38,115 nt of DNA from Methanosaeta sp. PtaB.Bin039 (GTDB lineage Archaea; Halobacteriota; Methanosarcinia; Methanotrichales; Methanotrichaceae): contig MVQI01000018.1 in NCBI GenBank assembly GCA_002067795.1, positions 1 to 38,115 of the forward strand. The letters are read 5' to 3'. Numbering within the stretch: position 1 is the first letter of the stretch; the number at the start of each line of letters is the position of its first letter. Below the pieces are notes generated by a model. The model searched no databases. It was not told the DNA's origin and saw only the letters and a list, made by a program, of their open reading frames with translations. Below, in pieces: positions 16,335-26,185 of this stretch. The translations under genes were made by a program, and so were the position numbers.

Positions 16335-16742
16335 TCATATATCGGCCCGCCATGACGGCCCTTCCATCGGGCAGGCAATCCTCTCCAAGATGAACTCCTG
16401 AGCCCTCTCCAGGAGGACGGTATCGTAACGCTGGCCCAGATAGTTCTTGAGGTGCGGGATCAGCTTTTCGAAATAAGCAGGAAGATCGCTGTCGTTTAGC
16501 ATCAGTCCGGCCGCAGGAGCCAGTCTTGAGGCGATCTCCTTGACCTCCTGCCTTGACAGGTACATCTGGACAACCAGGTTTCTCTCGTAACAGTCGGCAT
16601 CCACGGAGATCTCCCGGCAGTCAATCTCCAGAGCTTCTCCCGGCATCATCCTTTGGGTGCGAGCCCTCAATGCAGCCTTGCCGAGTACCTGAAACGCCTC
16701 TTCCTCTGCAACAAGCCGAGCCCAGTGGGATAGCTTATCCAT
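16335..16742 (-). CDS. Hypothetical protein
   Basis: This 135-residue soluble, largely helical protein is not recognised. The ATG at 16742 follows GAGG, and the frame extends only three codons further to a TTG. The middle segment (ALEIDCREISVDADCYERNLVVQMYLSRQEV) has alternating beta strands and two cysteines, and the C-terminal half is helical and charged. No membrane segment or known motif is present. It is a single-gene unit between tRNA-His and the RuBisCO remnant. Codon composition and the start context make it a likely real gene. Confidence 0.6.
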   Translation of the reverse strand: MDKLSHWARLVAEEEAFQVLGKAALRARTQRMMPGEALEIDCREISVDADCYERNLVVQMYLSRQEVKEIASRLAPAAGLMLNDSDLPAYFEKLIPHLKNYLGQRYDTVLLERAQEFILERIACPMEGPSWRADI

Positions 16743-17041
16743 GGTCCTCAAGCACCCAGTGCATCTGACCGTCGGGCGAAAAGGTCGGCCCGGATCGGCA
16801 AAACCACATCTTGCGGATAGATATAAAAAGGTTCAGATCCTTTTCGGATATCAGATAGCCATGACCTGTTGGGACGACCTGATGGCGCTTAGGCGAGATG
16901 TTGCAGAGGCCGAGAAGATTATAGAGCTTAGGCACAGCAGTTGTTCTTCCTCCTCGATCGTGACAGATGCGGCCACAAAACGCAGCTTTCGCCCGGTTCA
17001 GCCATCGTCAGGCAGCTTTTGATCCAGGCTCTCGAGGGGAT

Positions 17042-18216
17042 TTTCGACTTTGGGATCTTATAGCCAAATATCATGTGGAGACCGATCTGCCGATTGGAAA
17101 GGCAGCGGAAGCCCATTGCTGCTGAGCAGTCCACCGGCACCTGGACCGAGGTGAGGAGCTCGGAGAGCAGGCTGGCTGCCAGGATTTTGCGTGCGGAGGG
17201 CACCGAGGTGGATATGGGATTTCCAGAAGACCTATTCGAGCCTGGCAACATCCCTCAGTACCTCTCGGTGGTGGCAGGAAACCTCTTCGGCCTTGGAGCA
17301 CTTCACAGCGTCCGACTTCAGGATGTCGCATTCCCAAAGTCCCTGGTCAGGCTCACAGGGGACCCAGGTGGGGCATTGAGGATGCCCGCAGGTGGTTGGG
17401 AGTTGAGGACCGGTCTTTGGTGGGCACAATCGTCAAGCCCAAGGTGGCCTGGGTCCAAAGCAGACCACTGAGGTCGCAGAGGCGGCGGTTCGTGGCGGAT
17501 TGGACCTCGTGAAGGACGACGAGATCCTGACCGATCAGGCCTTCTGTCCTCTGATCGAGAGGCTTGAGGCAGTCATGGCCAGCCTGGATGGGGTGGAGAA
17601 GGAGACCGGCAAGATGGCGTTTTATGCTCTCAACGTCACCGCTTGAACCGATACGATACTGCAGCGTGGTGAGGAGGCAGCGGACCACGTGGCAGATATG
17701 CTGATGGTCGATGTGCTTACAGCCGGCTTCTCCGCTCTTGAGGCTCATCTCCCAAAACGTAGACCTTCCCATCCACGTCCGCAGAACCATGCACGGGGCC
17801 TTCACAAGGGATCCTCGCCACGCATCTCGATGCTGACGATCTCCCGGCTGGTCAGGCTAGCCGGAGGGACCAATCTGCATACCGGCAGTTACGTCGGCAA
17901 GATGTCTCGCGATGTTTCAGAGAACGATCAGTCTCGGGAGGCTTTGCGATGGGATTGTTACGGGCTGAAGAGGGTATTTTCGGCGGCCTCCGGAGGAGTT
18001 CATCAGGGAAAGGTGGCCGGAAACCTTGACGGATATGGGATCGACTGCATAGTCCAGGCTGGGGGCGGTGTTCACGGCCATCCAGACGGCACCACGGCCG
18101 GCGCCAGGGCAATGATCCAGGCTGTAAGGTCCTGGACCAGTGGGGTATCCATACAGGAATATGCTCAGACTCACGGGGAACTCAAGCGAGCTTTGGGCAG
18201 GTGGGGCCTGGATTAA
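17042..18216 (+). pseudogene. rbcL: Degraded form III RuBisCO large subunit
   Basis: Pieces of archaeal form III ribulose-bisphosphate carboxylase occur in the right order but in changing frames: HVETDLPIGKAAEA, AAEQSTGTWTEV, EPGNIPQYLSVVAGN, GTIVKPK, GGLDLVKDDEILTD (with the carbamylated-lysine motif KDDE), [32 protein letters not shown] and GGGVHGHPDGTTAGARA. Frameshifts lie near 17113 (extra C), 17357-17361, 17443-17446, 17738-17752 and 17822 (missing G), and there is an in-frame TGA at 17644-17646. The N-terminal end is not clearly defined. A TATA-like ATATAAAA at 16821-16828 may be its old promoter. Neighbouring genes are intact, so sequencing error is an unlikely explanation for all the lesions. 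Confidence 0.88.
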
Positions 18217-18393
18217 TTCGGTACACCCCTTTTCTTCCAAATATTTATTTTTCCGAGAGAAAATTATCCTGGCCGGAAAATTCCGGTATATGTCGATAGC
18301 GGCAACGTCTATTTTATACCTATGAAAAACCGAAGAGTTTATATTCGTAGATGGGGATGGTCAGACAGTTTATCACAAGCCAAGTGATCTAGC

Positions 18394-18409
18394 GCTGTTC
18401 GAAAACAGC
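18394..18409 (+). promoter_or_regulatory. Leader hairpin before ahaH
   Basis: GCTGTT and AACAGC close a CGAA tetraloop. It sits in the probable 5' leader of the ATP synthase operon, 35 bases before ahaH. Transcription may start near 18365 from GTTTATATTC at 18337-18346. A role in mRNA stability or translation is inference. Confidence 0.4.
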
Positions 18410-18443
18410 ATGGATGTAGTGAGGGACCATGTAGAGGGATCAG

Positions 18444-18770
18444 ATGGCGAGAGACGAGATCTTATCGAGAATCAAGCAGGCGGAGGCCGATGCCAAGGGC
18501 AGTGTCCAGCAAGCCCTTGAGGCTAAGCAAAAGCGCATCGCCGACGCCACTACCGAATCAGCGAACATTGCGACGTCCGCTGAAGCCGAGGCCAATGACT
18601 TCTATGCCAAGGAGCTGGCCAAAGCCGAGAGCGAGGTGAAAGCAAAGAAGCAGTCGATCATTCAGGGCGGCATGAAAAATGTCGATTCCCTGAGGAGCGG
18701 CGCCAGTTCCAAGCTGGACAAAGCGGTCGAACATTTGATAAAGGAGTTCTTGAGGTTGTTGCATGCTTAG
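18444..18770 (+). CDS. ahaH: A-type ATP synthase subunit H
   Basis: AhaH is a long, charged, helical protein (108 residues, rich in A, E, K, Q and almost uninterrupted coiled coil). It pairs with AhaE to form the peripheral stalks that hold the catalytic head against the membrane motor. A GAGGG before the ATG supports the start. It is first in the operon, as in Methanosarcina, and overlaps ahaI by eight bases. Confidence 0.92.
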   Translation: MARDEILSRIKQAEADAKGSVQQALEAKQKRIADATTESANIATSAEAEANDFYAKELAKAESEVKAKKQSIIQGGMKNVDSLRSGASSKLDKAVEHLIKEFLRLLHA

Positions 18771-20784
18771 ACCCGTTCAGATGAGTCGTGTTGTCGTCGC
18801 CGGGTCAAAGGACGTAATGGAGCCTGTAATCGAGAAGCTCCACGAGCTCAACCTCATGCACCTTGTCAACTACTCCGGCGGTCAGCAGAGCTTCGAGCCG
18901 GGCAAGACAGTGGGCAGGGGTAAAGAGTTCTCAGAAAACCTCATAAAACTCAGGTCAGTTTCCAGGTATCTGGACATCAAATCCAAGGCTCCCGATGTCA
19001 AATTTGGGGAGTCCGAGATAGTATCCCAGATGGATGATCTCCTCGGCAGGCTGGGGGACGATGTCACCCAGACCTATGAGAGGATCGCAGCTATCGACGC
19101 TGAGGTAAAAACCAAGCAGGACCAGATAAACGCTTTGCGCCCCCTATCTGTCTTGCCGGTTCCCTTGGAGTTGTACCAAGGCTATGATTCCCTGGCAGTC
19201 TTCGTCGGCACAGTGGCGTCAGCCGTGGATGCGGAGGTAGCCAAGATCTCGTCCAACAGCGAGGTCTTCTCTGGTAGCTACAAGAACGGATTGGTGGCAG
19301 CGGTCTTTGCACCGATAGGCCAGGCAGCCGATGTGCAGGCTGTGCTTGCCGGTCATGGATACTCCGAGATATCCGTTCCCAAGCTGTCCGGTACCCCAGA
19401 TGCTGCAATAGCTTCGCTGGAGGCCGAGAGCAAAAATCTGCTCTCCGAGAAGGAGCCTTTGGTAAAGAAGCTGAAGGACCTGAGAAAGCAGAATGAGGAT
19501 AAGATTCTGGCGGCGGATGAGTACCTCTCCATGCAGACCCAGAAGACAGATGCACCTCTGCGGTTTGCCACCAGCAACAACGCCTTCGTGATAGACGGAT
19601 ACGTGCCCACTGCGGAATTCGAGAGATTCAAGAGTTCGATTGAGGGCGCGGCCGGCGGAAAGGTCCATGTTGAGAAGCTCTCAGATGCGGAGATGGAGAA
19701 GTGCGTCGAGTCAGGCGAGGACGTCCCGTCCAAGATGGACAATCCGGGAATCGTCAAGCCGTTCGAGCTTATTACCAGGCTGTTCTCTATACCGGAGTAT
19801 AAGGAGTTCGATCCGACCCTATTGATCTTTATATTCTTCCCCATAATGTTCGGCATGATCCTAGGCGACGTGGGGTACGGCCTCATGATCCTGGTGGTCG
19901 TTGCGCTTCTGAAGAAGAAGTTCCGGACTGAAGGGTGGAATCAGCTGATCAACATCGTGATAATCTCCAGCGTTTGGGCCATAATATTCGGCGTGGTATT
20001 TGGCGAGCTCTTCGGGCCAATGGGGCTCTGGGGCAAGGTCTTCGGGCAGATGGCCCATGAGGAGATCCTGGCCCTTGAGGAATCAGGACTGTTCTGGGGC
20101 GAAGGTTTCTTCGGCCCGCTGGGCAGGATCGGCCCGGCTGAGATGTTCCCCATGTATCGCCTGGCCACCAACGCGGTTTTGATGTTGATCGGTGTCAGCA
20201 TCTTCATAGGCGTTCTGCACTGCAGCGTCGGTTCTATTCTGGGCATCAAGACTGAGCTCAACTATGGCGAGAAGAAGCACGCGTACTTCGAGAGGCTTCC
20301 GGTTCTCATCTTCCAGGTCGCCTTTGCGCTGCTGCTCCTCGGCCTGATAATGGGCGTCATGCCTATCGTCTATATCATGGCCCTTCTTATCGTGGTCTCC
20401 ATAGTGATGCTGGTCATGGGTCCGGAAGGGGTCATGGGAGCTACTCACCTGCCGTTCTACGTCAGCAACCTGATATCCTACCTGAGGCTGTTGGCCATCG
20501 GTCTGGCCTCGGTGGGTGTGGCCTTTGCGGCCAATAAGCTGGCTTTCCAGGTTCTGATGCCAATGCTGAGCGGAGGAGAGCACCTGACCATGGTTGCCTA
20601 CGTCCTGGGCGTAGTAGTGCTGCTGATGGTGCACTTCATCAATGTCCTGCTGGGCATTCTATCTCCATTCATGCACCCCCTGAGGTTGCACTATGTGGAG
20701 ATGTTCACCAAGTTCTATGCACAGCGCGGCGGTGGAGTGGAGTACAGTCCCTTCGGACATGTCCGGAGGTATCTGAAAGCTTGA
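18763..20784 (+). CDS. ahaI: A-type ATP synthase subunit I (a)
   Basis: Residues 1 to about 345 form the cytoplasmic stalk-binding domain. The rest holds about seven membrane helices, the stator half-channel that works against the c ring. The essential arginine lies in SYLRLLAIGLAS (Arg575). The length of 673 is normal for archaeal subunit I. The ATG at 18763 lies inside the ahaH stop region; a second ATG at 18781 (MSRVVVAG) is a possible alternative. A hairpin immediately follows its stop and separates it from ahaK. Confidence 0.95.
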   Translation: MLRPVQMSRVVVAGSKDVMEPVIEKLHELNLMHLVNYSGGQQSFEPGKTVGRGKEFSENLIKLRSVSRYLDIKSKAPDVKFGESEIVSQMDDLLGRLGDDVTQTYERIAAIDAEVKTKQDQINALRPLSVLPVPLELYQGYDSLAVFVGTVASAVDAEVAKISSNSEVFSGSYKNGLVAAVFAPIGQAADVQAVLAGHGYSEISVPKLSGTPDAAIASLEAESKNLLSEKEPLVKKLKDLRKQNEDKILAADEYLSMQTQKTDAPLRFATSNNAFVIDGYVPTAEFERFKSSIEGAAGGKVHVEKLSDAEMEKCVESGEDVPSKMDNPGIVKPFELITRLFSIPEYKEFDPTLLIFIFFPIMFGMILGDVGYGLMILVVVALLKKKFRTEGWNQLINIVIISSVWAIIFGVVFGELFGPMGLWGKVFGQMAHEEILALEESGLFWGEGFFGPLGRIGPAEMFPMYRLATNAVLMLIGVSIFIGVLHCSVGSILGIKTELNYGEKKHAYFERLPVLIFQVAFALLLLGLIMGVMPIVYIMALLIVVSIVMLVMGPEGVMGATHLPFYVSNLISYLRLLAIGLASVGVAFAANKLAFQVLMPMLSGGEHLTMVAYVLGVVVLLMVHFINVLLGILSPFMHPLRLHYVEMFTKFYAQRGGGVEYSPFGHVRRYLKA

Positions 20785-20789
20785 ATATC

Positions 20790-20808
20790 CCCAAGGTCGC
20801 TCCTTGGG
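20790..20808 (+). promoter_or_regulatory. Hairpin between ahaI and ahaK
   Basis: CCCAAGG and CCTTGGG are perfect 7-bp arms around TCGCT, beginning five bases after the ahaI stop. An AT-rich AAATATAC follows at about 20820-20827. It may attenuate or process the transcript and, with the possible internal promoter, raise c-subunit output. Confidence 0.45.
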
Positions 20809-20867
20809 CGAATGATCTGAAATATACACAATAAGTTGATGGTAATCTAAATGGAGGTTTGAGGAAT

Positions 20868-21128
20868 ATGGCTATAACGGATGCAGGAGTAATGTACGGC
20901 CTTCTGGCTGTTGGTGCGGGTCTGGCTACCGGTCTTGCCGGTATCGGTGCAGGCGTTGGTGAGCAGGGTATCGGCGCTGCTGTGGTGGGCGTCGTGGCTG
21001 AGGAGCCGGGATTCCTGGGCAAGGGTCTGTTTCTTATGCTGCTGCCCGAGACCCTGATCATCTTCGGTCTCGCCGTGTCTCTGATCCTGATGTTCGCCTG
21101 GACACCCTTCGCTGCCTTCATGCAGTAA
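20868..21128 (+). CDS. ahaK: A-type ATP synthase proteolipid K (c)
   Basis: The c subunit (86 residues) is a hairpin of two membrane helices joined by a polar loop (GVVAEEPGFLGKG). Helix 1 is glycine-rich (GAGLATGLAGIGAGVGEQGIG) and contains Gln33. Helix 2 has the ion-binding Glu61 in LLPETLIIFGL, followed by Thr62. The ATG at 20868 sits nine bases after GGAGGT; an in-frame TTG at 20859 touches that site and is rejected. It is preceded by an 83-base spacer, the largest gap in the operon. Confidence 0.95.
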   Translation: MAITDAGVMYGLLAVGAGLATGLAGIGAGVGEQGIGAAVVGVVAEEPGFLGKGLFLMLLPETLIIFGLAVSLILMFAWTPFAAFMQ

Positions 21129-21153
21129 GCGCTCACTCGGAGGGTGAGAGGCA

Positions 21154-21702
21154 ATGGCACTTGATGCAGTGGTAGAAGACATTCTGGCGACCAGTAAGGG
21201 TAAGGTTGCTCAGATCAACACTGAGGCCGAGCAAGAGGCTGCCAGAATCCTTAGCGAAGCCAGAGAACGTGCCGCCGGGATTAAGTCCAGGAAAGAAGTT
21301 GAGGCCAAGCATGATGTTGAGGCTCTGACCCGCAGAGAGATCTCCAGCGCTAACCTGGAGCTCAAGAGATCGGAGCTCAACGTCCACAAGGAGCTGCTTG
21401 AATCGGTGAGGACCAAGATGATGGAGGCCCTCGCCAAGCTCCCCAAGGATCAGAACGAGGCTCTGATCAAGAAGCTGGTGGAGCCTTACAACCTCAAGGA
21501 CATGAAGGCCTTCTCCAACAAGAGGGATGAGGCCTTTGTGTCCTCTCTCGCCCCCAACTACGGCGGGAATCTGGACATTCTTGGTGGCGTGGTAATAGAG
21601 AGCAAAGATGGATCCCTGCGGTATGATCTCACCTACGAAACTCTAGCCAGAGATGTCTTCAACAATAATGTGAAAGAGGTCTCTAAGCTGTTGTTCGGGT
21701 GA
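21154..21702 (+). CDS. ahaE: A-type ATP synthase subunit E
   Basis: Residues 1 to about 95 are a charged coiled coil that pairs with AhaH in the peripheral stalk. Residues about 100-182 form the globular head-binding domain ([20 protein letters not shown], then [13 protein letters not shown]). 182 residues is usual. A GGAGGGTGAGAGG run before the ATG gives a strong ribosome binding site. The stop overlaps the possible GTG start of ahaC. Confidence 0.94.
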   Translation: MALDAVVEDILATSKGKVAQINTEAEQEAARILSEARERAAGIKSRKEVEAKHDVEALTRREISSANLELKRSELNVHKELLESVRTKMMEALAKLPKDQNEALIKKLVEPYNLKDMKAFSNKRDEAFVSSLAPNYGGNLDILGGVVIESKDGSLRYDLTYETLARDVFNNNVKEVSKLLFG

Positions 21703-21707
21703 GAACG

Positions 21708-22760
21708 ATGCCTGTACTACGTTTGCCGAAATTCGGAAAACCGGTGAAGTACGCATACATCACCGGACGGGTACGAGCTATGAAGACCAAGCTCATACCC
21801 AACGAGATGTATGGCAGAATGTTGGGCATGGACATATCGGATATCGCTAGGTATCTGGAAGAGACTCAGTACAAGGAAGAGATCGACCTTCTGGCGAAGG
21901 ACTACTCGGGCGCCGAGCTGATCGAGCACGCCACCTTCGCCAATTTGGCCAAGACCTACCGCAAACTCCTCGATGTCTCCATCGATGAGCCTCAGTTCCT
22001 CATGCTTGAGTACCTGAGGCGCTGGGACGTCTGGAATATCAAGACGGTCCTGCGTGGCAAGTTCTACGGAGCCAGCGACGCGGAGATAATGAAGTACGTG
22101 GTCCCGGCTGGAGAGCTGGGCACGGAATTCCTGGAGGGAGTGGCCAAGAAGGACTCCGTCAATGAGGTCATCTCTGCCTTTGACGGCACCGACTTCGCAG
22201 AAGCTCTGGCCAAGTACGACGGAAAGAGCCTGGCGTCGGTCGAGAATGCACTGGACAAGCTCTACTATTTCCGTATGGAGCGGGCTGTAGGCGGCACACT
22301 CTCGGTGGGTGGCGGCCTGCTGCTTAAGTATGTCAAGAGGGAGATCGACGTCAAGAACCTGGTCACATTGTTCCGGATGAACAAGGCCGGGATCGAGGCT
22401 GCCCTTATACAGGAGAACCTGATAGAAGGCGGAAAGCTCAGCGAAGATCTCAACCGAATGGCTGGTCAGCCTTATGCCGATTTCGTGAGAAGCTTGGAGG
22501 GGTATCCCTTCTGGAGCGCGATTTCCGACATAGCGACGTCCAGTGACGAAGACGGAGTCAGCAGAATAGAGTCCAGGCTTAAGGCTTACCTGGTGCGGTA
22601 TGCTTGGGCGCTGTCCAACTATCATCCCCTGTCCATCCTGCCCGTGCTCGGGTATATAGTCTCCAAGGAGACAGAGGTGAGCAACATCAGAAAGGTGGTA
22701 AGAGGCAAGGAAGCCGGACTTTCGAATGAGCTCATCGAGGAGCAGATGGTGGTGGCTTAA
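21708..22760 (+). CDS. ahaC: A-type ATP synthase subunit C
   Basis: Subunit C couples the central shaft to the c ring (V-type subunit d homologue). It is a helical, funnel-shaped protein of about 350 residues; conserved features include [15 protein letters not shown] near the start and [18 protein letters not shown] in the middle. The ATG at 21708 is chosen because a GTG at 21699, three codons upstream, overlaps the ahaE stop; either is possible. The stop overlaps the ahaF start by one base. Confidence 0.94.
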   Translation: MPVLRLPKFGKPVKYAYITGRVRAMKTKLIPNEMYGRMLGMDISDIARYLEETQYKEEIDLLAKDYSGAELIEHATFANLAKTYRKLLDVSIDEPQFLMLEYLRRWDVWNIKTVLRGKFYGASDAEIMKYVVPAGELGTEFLEGVAKKDSVNEVISAFDGTDFAEALAKYDGKSLASVENALDKLYYFRMERAVGGTLSVGGGLLLKYVKREIDVKNLVTLFRMNKAGIEAALIQENLIEGGKLSEDLNRMAGQPYADFVRSLEGYPFWSAISDIATSSDEDGVSRIESRLKAYLVRYAWALSNYHPLSILPVLGYIVSKETEVSNIRKVVRGKEAGLSNELIEEQMVVA

Positions 22761-23059
22761 TGGAGATATCATTTATCGGCAGCGGAGATGCTGTGCTGGG
22801 GTTCTCCCTGGCCGGGGTCAAGAAGGCCTATACGGCCGGCTCCGAGGAGGAGCTGGTCAACAAAATCAACGAGGTCATGGCCGACCCCAATGTAGGCATC
22901 CTGGTGCTGCAACAGAAGGATTACAACAGGATTCCCAAGAGGCTGCAGGGAACCCTGTCGAACTCCGTTAAGCCGACTGTTATTGCTATTGGTACCGAGC
23001 AGAGCACAGAGATGAGAGAGAAGATTAAAAGAGCTATAGGTGTCGACTTATGGAAGTAG
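22760..23059 (+). CDS. ahaF: A-type ATP synthase subunit F
   Basis: The 99-residue Rossmann-like protein ([19 protein letters not shown], then [15 protein letters not shown]-like middle and a charged helix) is the central-stalk subunit F that contacts the catalytic head and regulates rotation. Its start shares the A of the ahaC TAA. Its end overlaps ahaA by ten bases. Confidence 0.94.
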   Translation: MEISFIGSGDAVLGFSLAGVKKAYTAGSEEELVNKINEVMADPNVGILVLQQKDYNRIPKRLQGTLSNSVKPTVIAIGTEQSTEMREKIKRAIGVDLWK

Positions 23060-24780
23060 GAAAAGTAAAGAGAGTCGCCGGACCAGTCGTTCAGGCCGTG
23101 GGCCTGAAGGCTTCCATGTATGACCTGGTCCTGGTCGGCGAGGAAGGCCTGATGAGTGAGGTCATCGGCATTTCCGGAAACAAACACGTTATCCAGGTTT
23201 ACGAGGATACCTCTGGTGTCAAGCCTGGCGAGCCGGTCAAGGAGACCGGTGCTCCGCTGGTTGCCCAGCTCGGTCCCGGAATCCTCACGTCCATCTACGA
23301 TGGGATCCAGAGGCCTCTGACCATCCTGGCTGAGAAGTCCGGTGACTTCATCAGCAGAGGCCTGTTCGTTGACGGCATTGACCACAAGAAGAAGTGGGAG
23401 TTCAAACCCATTGTCAAGAAGGGCGACGTGGTCAAGCCAGGGCAGGCTATCGGAGAGGTTCAGGAGCAGCTGCTCATCAAGCACAAGATAATGGTGCCCC
23501 CCAGGATGAAGGGCGGGGCAATCAAGGAGATCTACTCCGGCAACTTCAACGTGGATGAGACGGTGGCCGTCCTCGAAGACGGAACCAAGATCACCATGGT
23601 GCAGAAGTGGCCTGTTCGGCAGGCCCGCCCGGTCACCCGGAAGATGCCCCCAACCATCCCACTGAGGACAGGTCAGAGGGTCATCGATGGCTTCTTCTCC
23701 CTGGCCAAGGGCGGAACGGCAGCCATCCCCGGCGGATTCGGCACCGGCAAGACGGTCATGCAGCAGACCCTGTCCAAGTGGGCAGACGTCGACGCTGTCA
23801 TTTACGTGGGCTGCGGCGAGCGCGGCAATGAGATGGCCGACCTGCTGCACGAGTTCCCCGAGCTGGTGGACCCCAGGACCAACCGGCCCCTGATGGAGAG
23901 GTCTATCGTTTACGCCAACACCTCCAACATGCCGGTAGCTGCCCGTGAGGCTTCCATCTACACCGGAATGACCACGGCCGAGTACTACCGTGACATGGGC
24001 TACGACTGCATGATGACCGCAGACTCCACATCCAGGTGGGCAGAGGCCATGAGAGAGCTGGCTTCCCGTCTAGAAGAGATGCCTGGTGAGGAAGGCTACC
24101 CCGCTTATCTGGGAGCCAGGCTTGCCGACTTCTACGAGAGGGCCGGGCGTGCCGAGGTTCTCAACGGCGGCTTTGGATCGGTCAGCGTGGTCGGCGCAGT
24201 ATCCCCGCCCGGCGGCGACTTCACCGAGCCTGTCACGCAGAACACGCTGCGTATGGTCAAGGTGTTCTGGGCGCTGGACTCCCGACTTACCCAGAGGCGG
24301 CACTTCCCGTCCATCAACTGGCTGGACTCCTACTCCCTGTACGACAAGGACCTTGAGCCCTGGTTCACCGAGAACGTAAACGCAGACTGGAACAAGAACA
24401 AGAAGCGTGCCATGGCCATCTTGCAGGAGAACGCCGAGCTGGAAGAGATCGTGATGCTGGTAGGTTCCGACGCTCTGCCTGAGGACCAGCAGATGACCCT
24501 GGAGGTTGCCAGGATGATCATCAACTTCTGGCTGGCTCAGAGCGCCTTCCACCCGGTGGACGCATCCTGCCCGTACAAGAAGCAGTTCGATCTTCTGCAG
24601 TCCATTCTGGCCTACCGCGACTACAGCTTCGAGGCTCTGAAGAAGGGTATTCCGGTGGACATTATCAAGAACACTCCGTCCAAAGACGCTCTGGCCAAGA
24701 TCAGACTGGTCGAGGACTACGAGCCCGATCTCAAGAGGGTCATGGCTCAGATGGACTCCGAGTTCAAGGCTATGAAGTGA
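23050..24780 (+). CDS. ahaA: A-type ATP synthase catalytic subunit A
   Basis: The catalytic subunit makes or hydrolyses ATP in the A1 head. The P-loop GGFGTGKT is at residues 228-235, GERGNE at 256-261, and the archaeal/V-type extra domain (the non-homologous region) lies between about 110 and 190. Length (576) is normal and no intein is present. It overlaps ahaF by ten bases, so the two are translationally coupled. Confidence 0.98.
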   Translation: MEVGKVKRVAGPVVQAVGLKASMYDLVLVGEEGLMSEVIGISGNKHVIQVYEDTSGVKPGEPVKETGAPLVAQLGPGILTSIYDGIQRPLTILAEKSGDFISRGLFVDGIDHKKKWEFKPIVKKGDVVKPGQAIGEVQEQLLIKHKIMVPPRMKGGAIKEIYSGNFNVDETVAVLEDGTKITMVQKWPVRQARPVTRKMPPTIPLRTGQRVIDGFFSLAKGGTAAIPGGFGTGKTVMQQTLSKWADVDAVIYVGCGERGNEMADLLHEFPELVDPRTNRPLMERSIVYANTSNMPVAAREASIYTGMTTAEYYRDMGYDCMMTADSTSRWAEAMRELASRLEEMPGEEGYPAYLGARLADFYERAGRAEVLNGGFGSVSVVGAVSPPGGDFTEPVTQNTLRMVKVFWALDSRLTQRRHFPSINWLDSYSLYDKDLEPWFTENVNADWNKNKKRAMAILQENAELEEIVMLVGSDALPEDQQMTLEVARMIINFWLAQSAFHPVDASCPYKKQFDLLQSILAYRDYSFEALKKGIPVDIIKNTPSKDALAKIRLVEDYEPDLKRVMAQMDSEFKAMK

Positions 24781-24792
24781 GGAGGGTTCACA

Positions 24793-26181
24793 ATGACCAA
24801 GGAATACAAGACTATAGTGGAGATCTCGGGACCACTCATCTTCGTCGAGAAGACTGAGCCCGTCGGCTTCAACGAGCTGGTGGAGATCAGGACCGGCGAC
24901 GAGATCAAGAGAGGACAGGTTCTGGACACCTCGGACGAAATAGTGGTGGTCCAGGTCTTCGAGGGAACCGGCGGTCTGTCAAAGGCCAGCGCCGTCAAGT
25001 TCACCGGAGACGTCATCAAGATGCCACTTTCTCCCGGCATCATCGGGAGGGTCCTATCCGGGTCCGGACGGCCCAGAGACGGCGGTCCGCCAATCGTGCC
25101 CGAGGTAGAAAGAGACATCATCGGAGCTGCCATCAACCCCGCCTCACGTGAGAAGCCGCGCGCTTTCATCCAGACCGGCATCTCCACAATCGACGGGACA
25201 AACACCCTGGTGCGTGGCCAGAAGCTGCCCATCTTCTCCGGATCGGGTCTGCCTCACAACGATGTCGCCCTGCAGATCGCCAGGCAGGCAAAGACACTGG
25301 AAGGGGCCGAGTCATTCGCCGTGGTATTCTGCGCCATGGGCATAACCAACGAAGAGGCTCAGCACTTCATGGCCGACTTCGAGAGGACCGGCGCTCTGGA
25401 AAGAGCCGTCATCTTCCTGAACCTGGCCGACGACCCGGCTGTGGAGAGGATTCTCACCCCGCGTCTGGGACTGACCACCGCAGAGTACCTGGCATTCGAC
25501 CTGGACATGCACGTGTTGATCATCTACACCGACATGACCAACTACTGCGAGTCTCTGCGTCAGATGGGAGCGGCTCGTGAAGAGGTGCCCGGGCGTCGTG
25601 GCTACCCCGGTTACATGTATACCGATCTGGCCATCCAGTATGAGCGGGCCGGTATCATCAGGGGCAAGAAGGGGTCCATCACACAGTTCCCCATCCTGAC
25701 CATGCCCGGTGACGACATCACCCACCCGATCCCCGACCTTTCCGGATATATCACTGAGGGACAGCTCATCGTTTCTCGTGAGCTGCACCGCAAGGGTATC
25801 TATCCGCCAATCGACATCAGGCCATCTCTGAGCCGGCTGATGAACTCCGGCATAGGAGCAGGCCACACCCGGGAGGACCACAGGGCTGTCTCGGATCAGC
25901 TGTATGCCTACTATGCAGAGGGATGCGACCTGCGCGGCCTCGCGGCCATCGTGGGCAAGGAAGCTCTCTCTGAGCGTGACAAGCTGATCCTCGAGTTCGC
26001 CGACCTCTTCGAGAGGAGGTTCGTGAACCAGGGCAGGGACGAGGACAGGACCATATTCGAGACCCTCCAGATCGGATGGGATCTCCTGGCCAACCTGCCT
26101 GAGGCTATGCTTACCAGGGTGGACGACAAATACATCCAGAAATACCACCCGAAGCACGCTGGCAGCGCCAAGAAAGAGTGA
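24793..26181 (+). CDS. ahaB: A-type ATP synthase regulatory subunit B
   Basis: The non-catalytic nucleotide-binding subunit (462 residues) alternates with subunit A in the hexameric head. It lacks a true P-loop (SGSGLPHND replaces it), as expected for the family, and has [16 protein letters not shown] and the C-terminal helical domain. A GGAGG overlapping the ahaA stop precedes the ATG. ahaD follows four bases after the stop. Confidence 0.98.
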   Translation: MTKEYKTIVEISGPLIFVEKTEPVGFNELVEIRTGDEIKRGQVLDTSDEIVVVQVFEGTGGLSKASAVKFTGDVIKMPLSPGIIGRVLSGSGRPRDGGPPIVPEVERDIIGAAINPASREKPRAFIQTGISTIDGTNTLVRGQKLPIFSGSGLPHNDVALQIARQAKTLEGAESFAVVFCAMGITNEEAQHFMADFERTGALERAVIFLNLADDPAVERILTPRLGLTTAEYLAFDLDMHVLIIYTDMTNYCESLRQMGAAREEVPGRRGYPGYMYTDLAIQYERAGIIRGKKGSITQFPILTMPGDDITHPIPDLSGYITEGQLIVSRELHRKGIYPPIDIRPSLSRLMNSGIGAGHTREDHRAVSDQLYAYYAEGCDLRGLAAIVGKEALSERDKLILEFADLFERRFVNQGRDEDRTIFETLQIGWDLLANLPEAMLTRVDDKYIQKYHPKHAGSAKKE

Positions 26182-26185
26182 AATC

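Noticed and set aside
16861-17022. 53-residue plus-strand frame behind a TATA-like ATATAAAA
   Set aside because: The promoter-like spacing is good but the product is featureless, and it runs into the RuBisCO remnant. The box may belong to the dead gene or, read the other way, to the gene ending at 16335.
17644-17646. In-frame TGA in the RuBisCO remnant as a recoded codon
   Set aside because: The gene has five frameshifts, so recoding would not rescue it, and no selenocysteine is known in RuBisCO.
21717-22772. 351-residue minus-strand frame
   Set aside because: It is the shadow of ahaC, which fits the conserved operon order. No promoter or ribosome binding site is seen on the minus strand.
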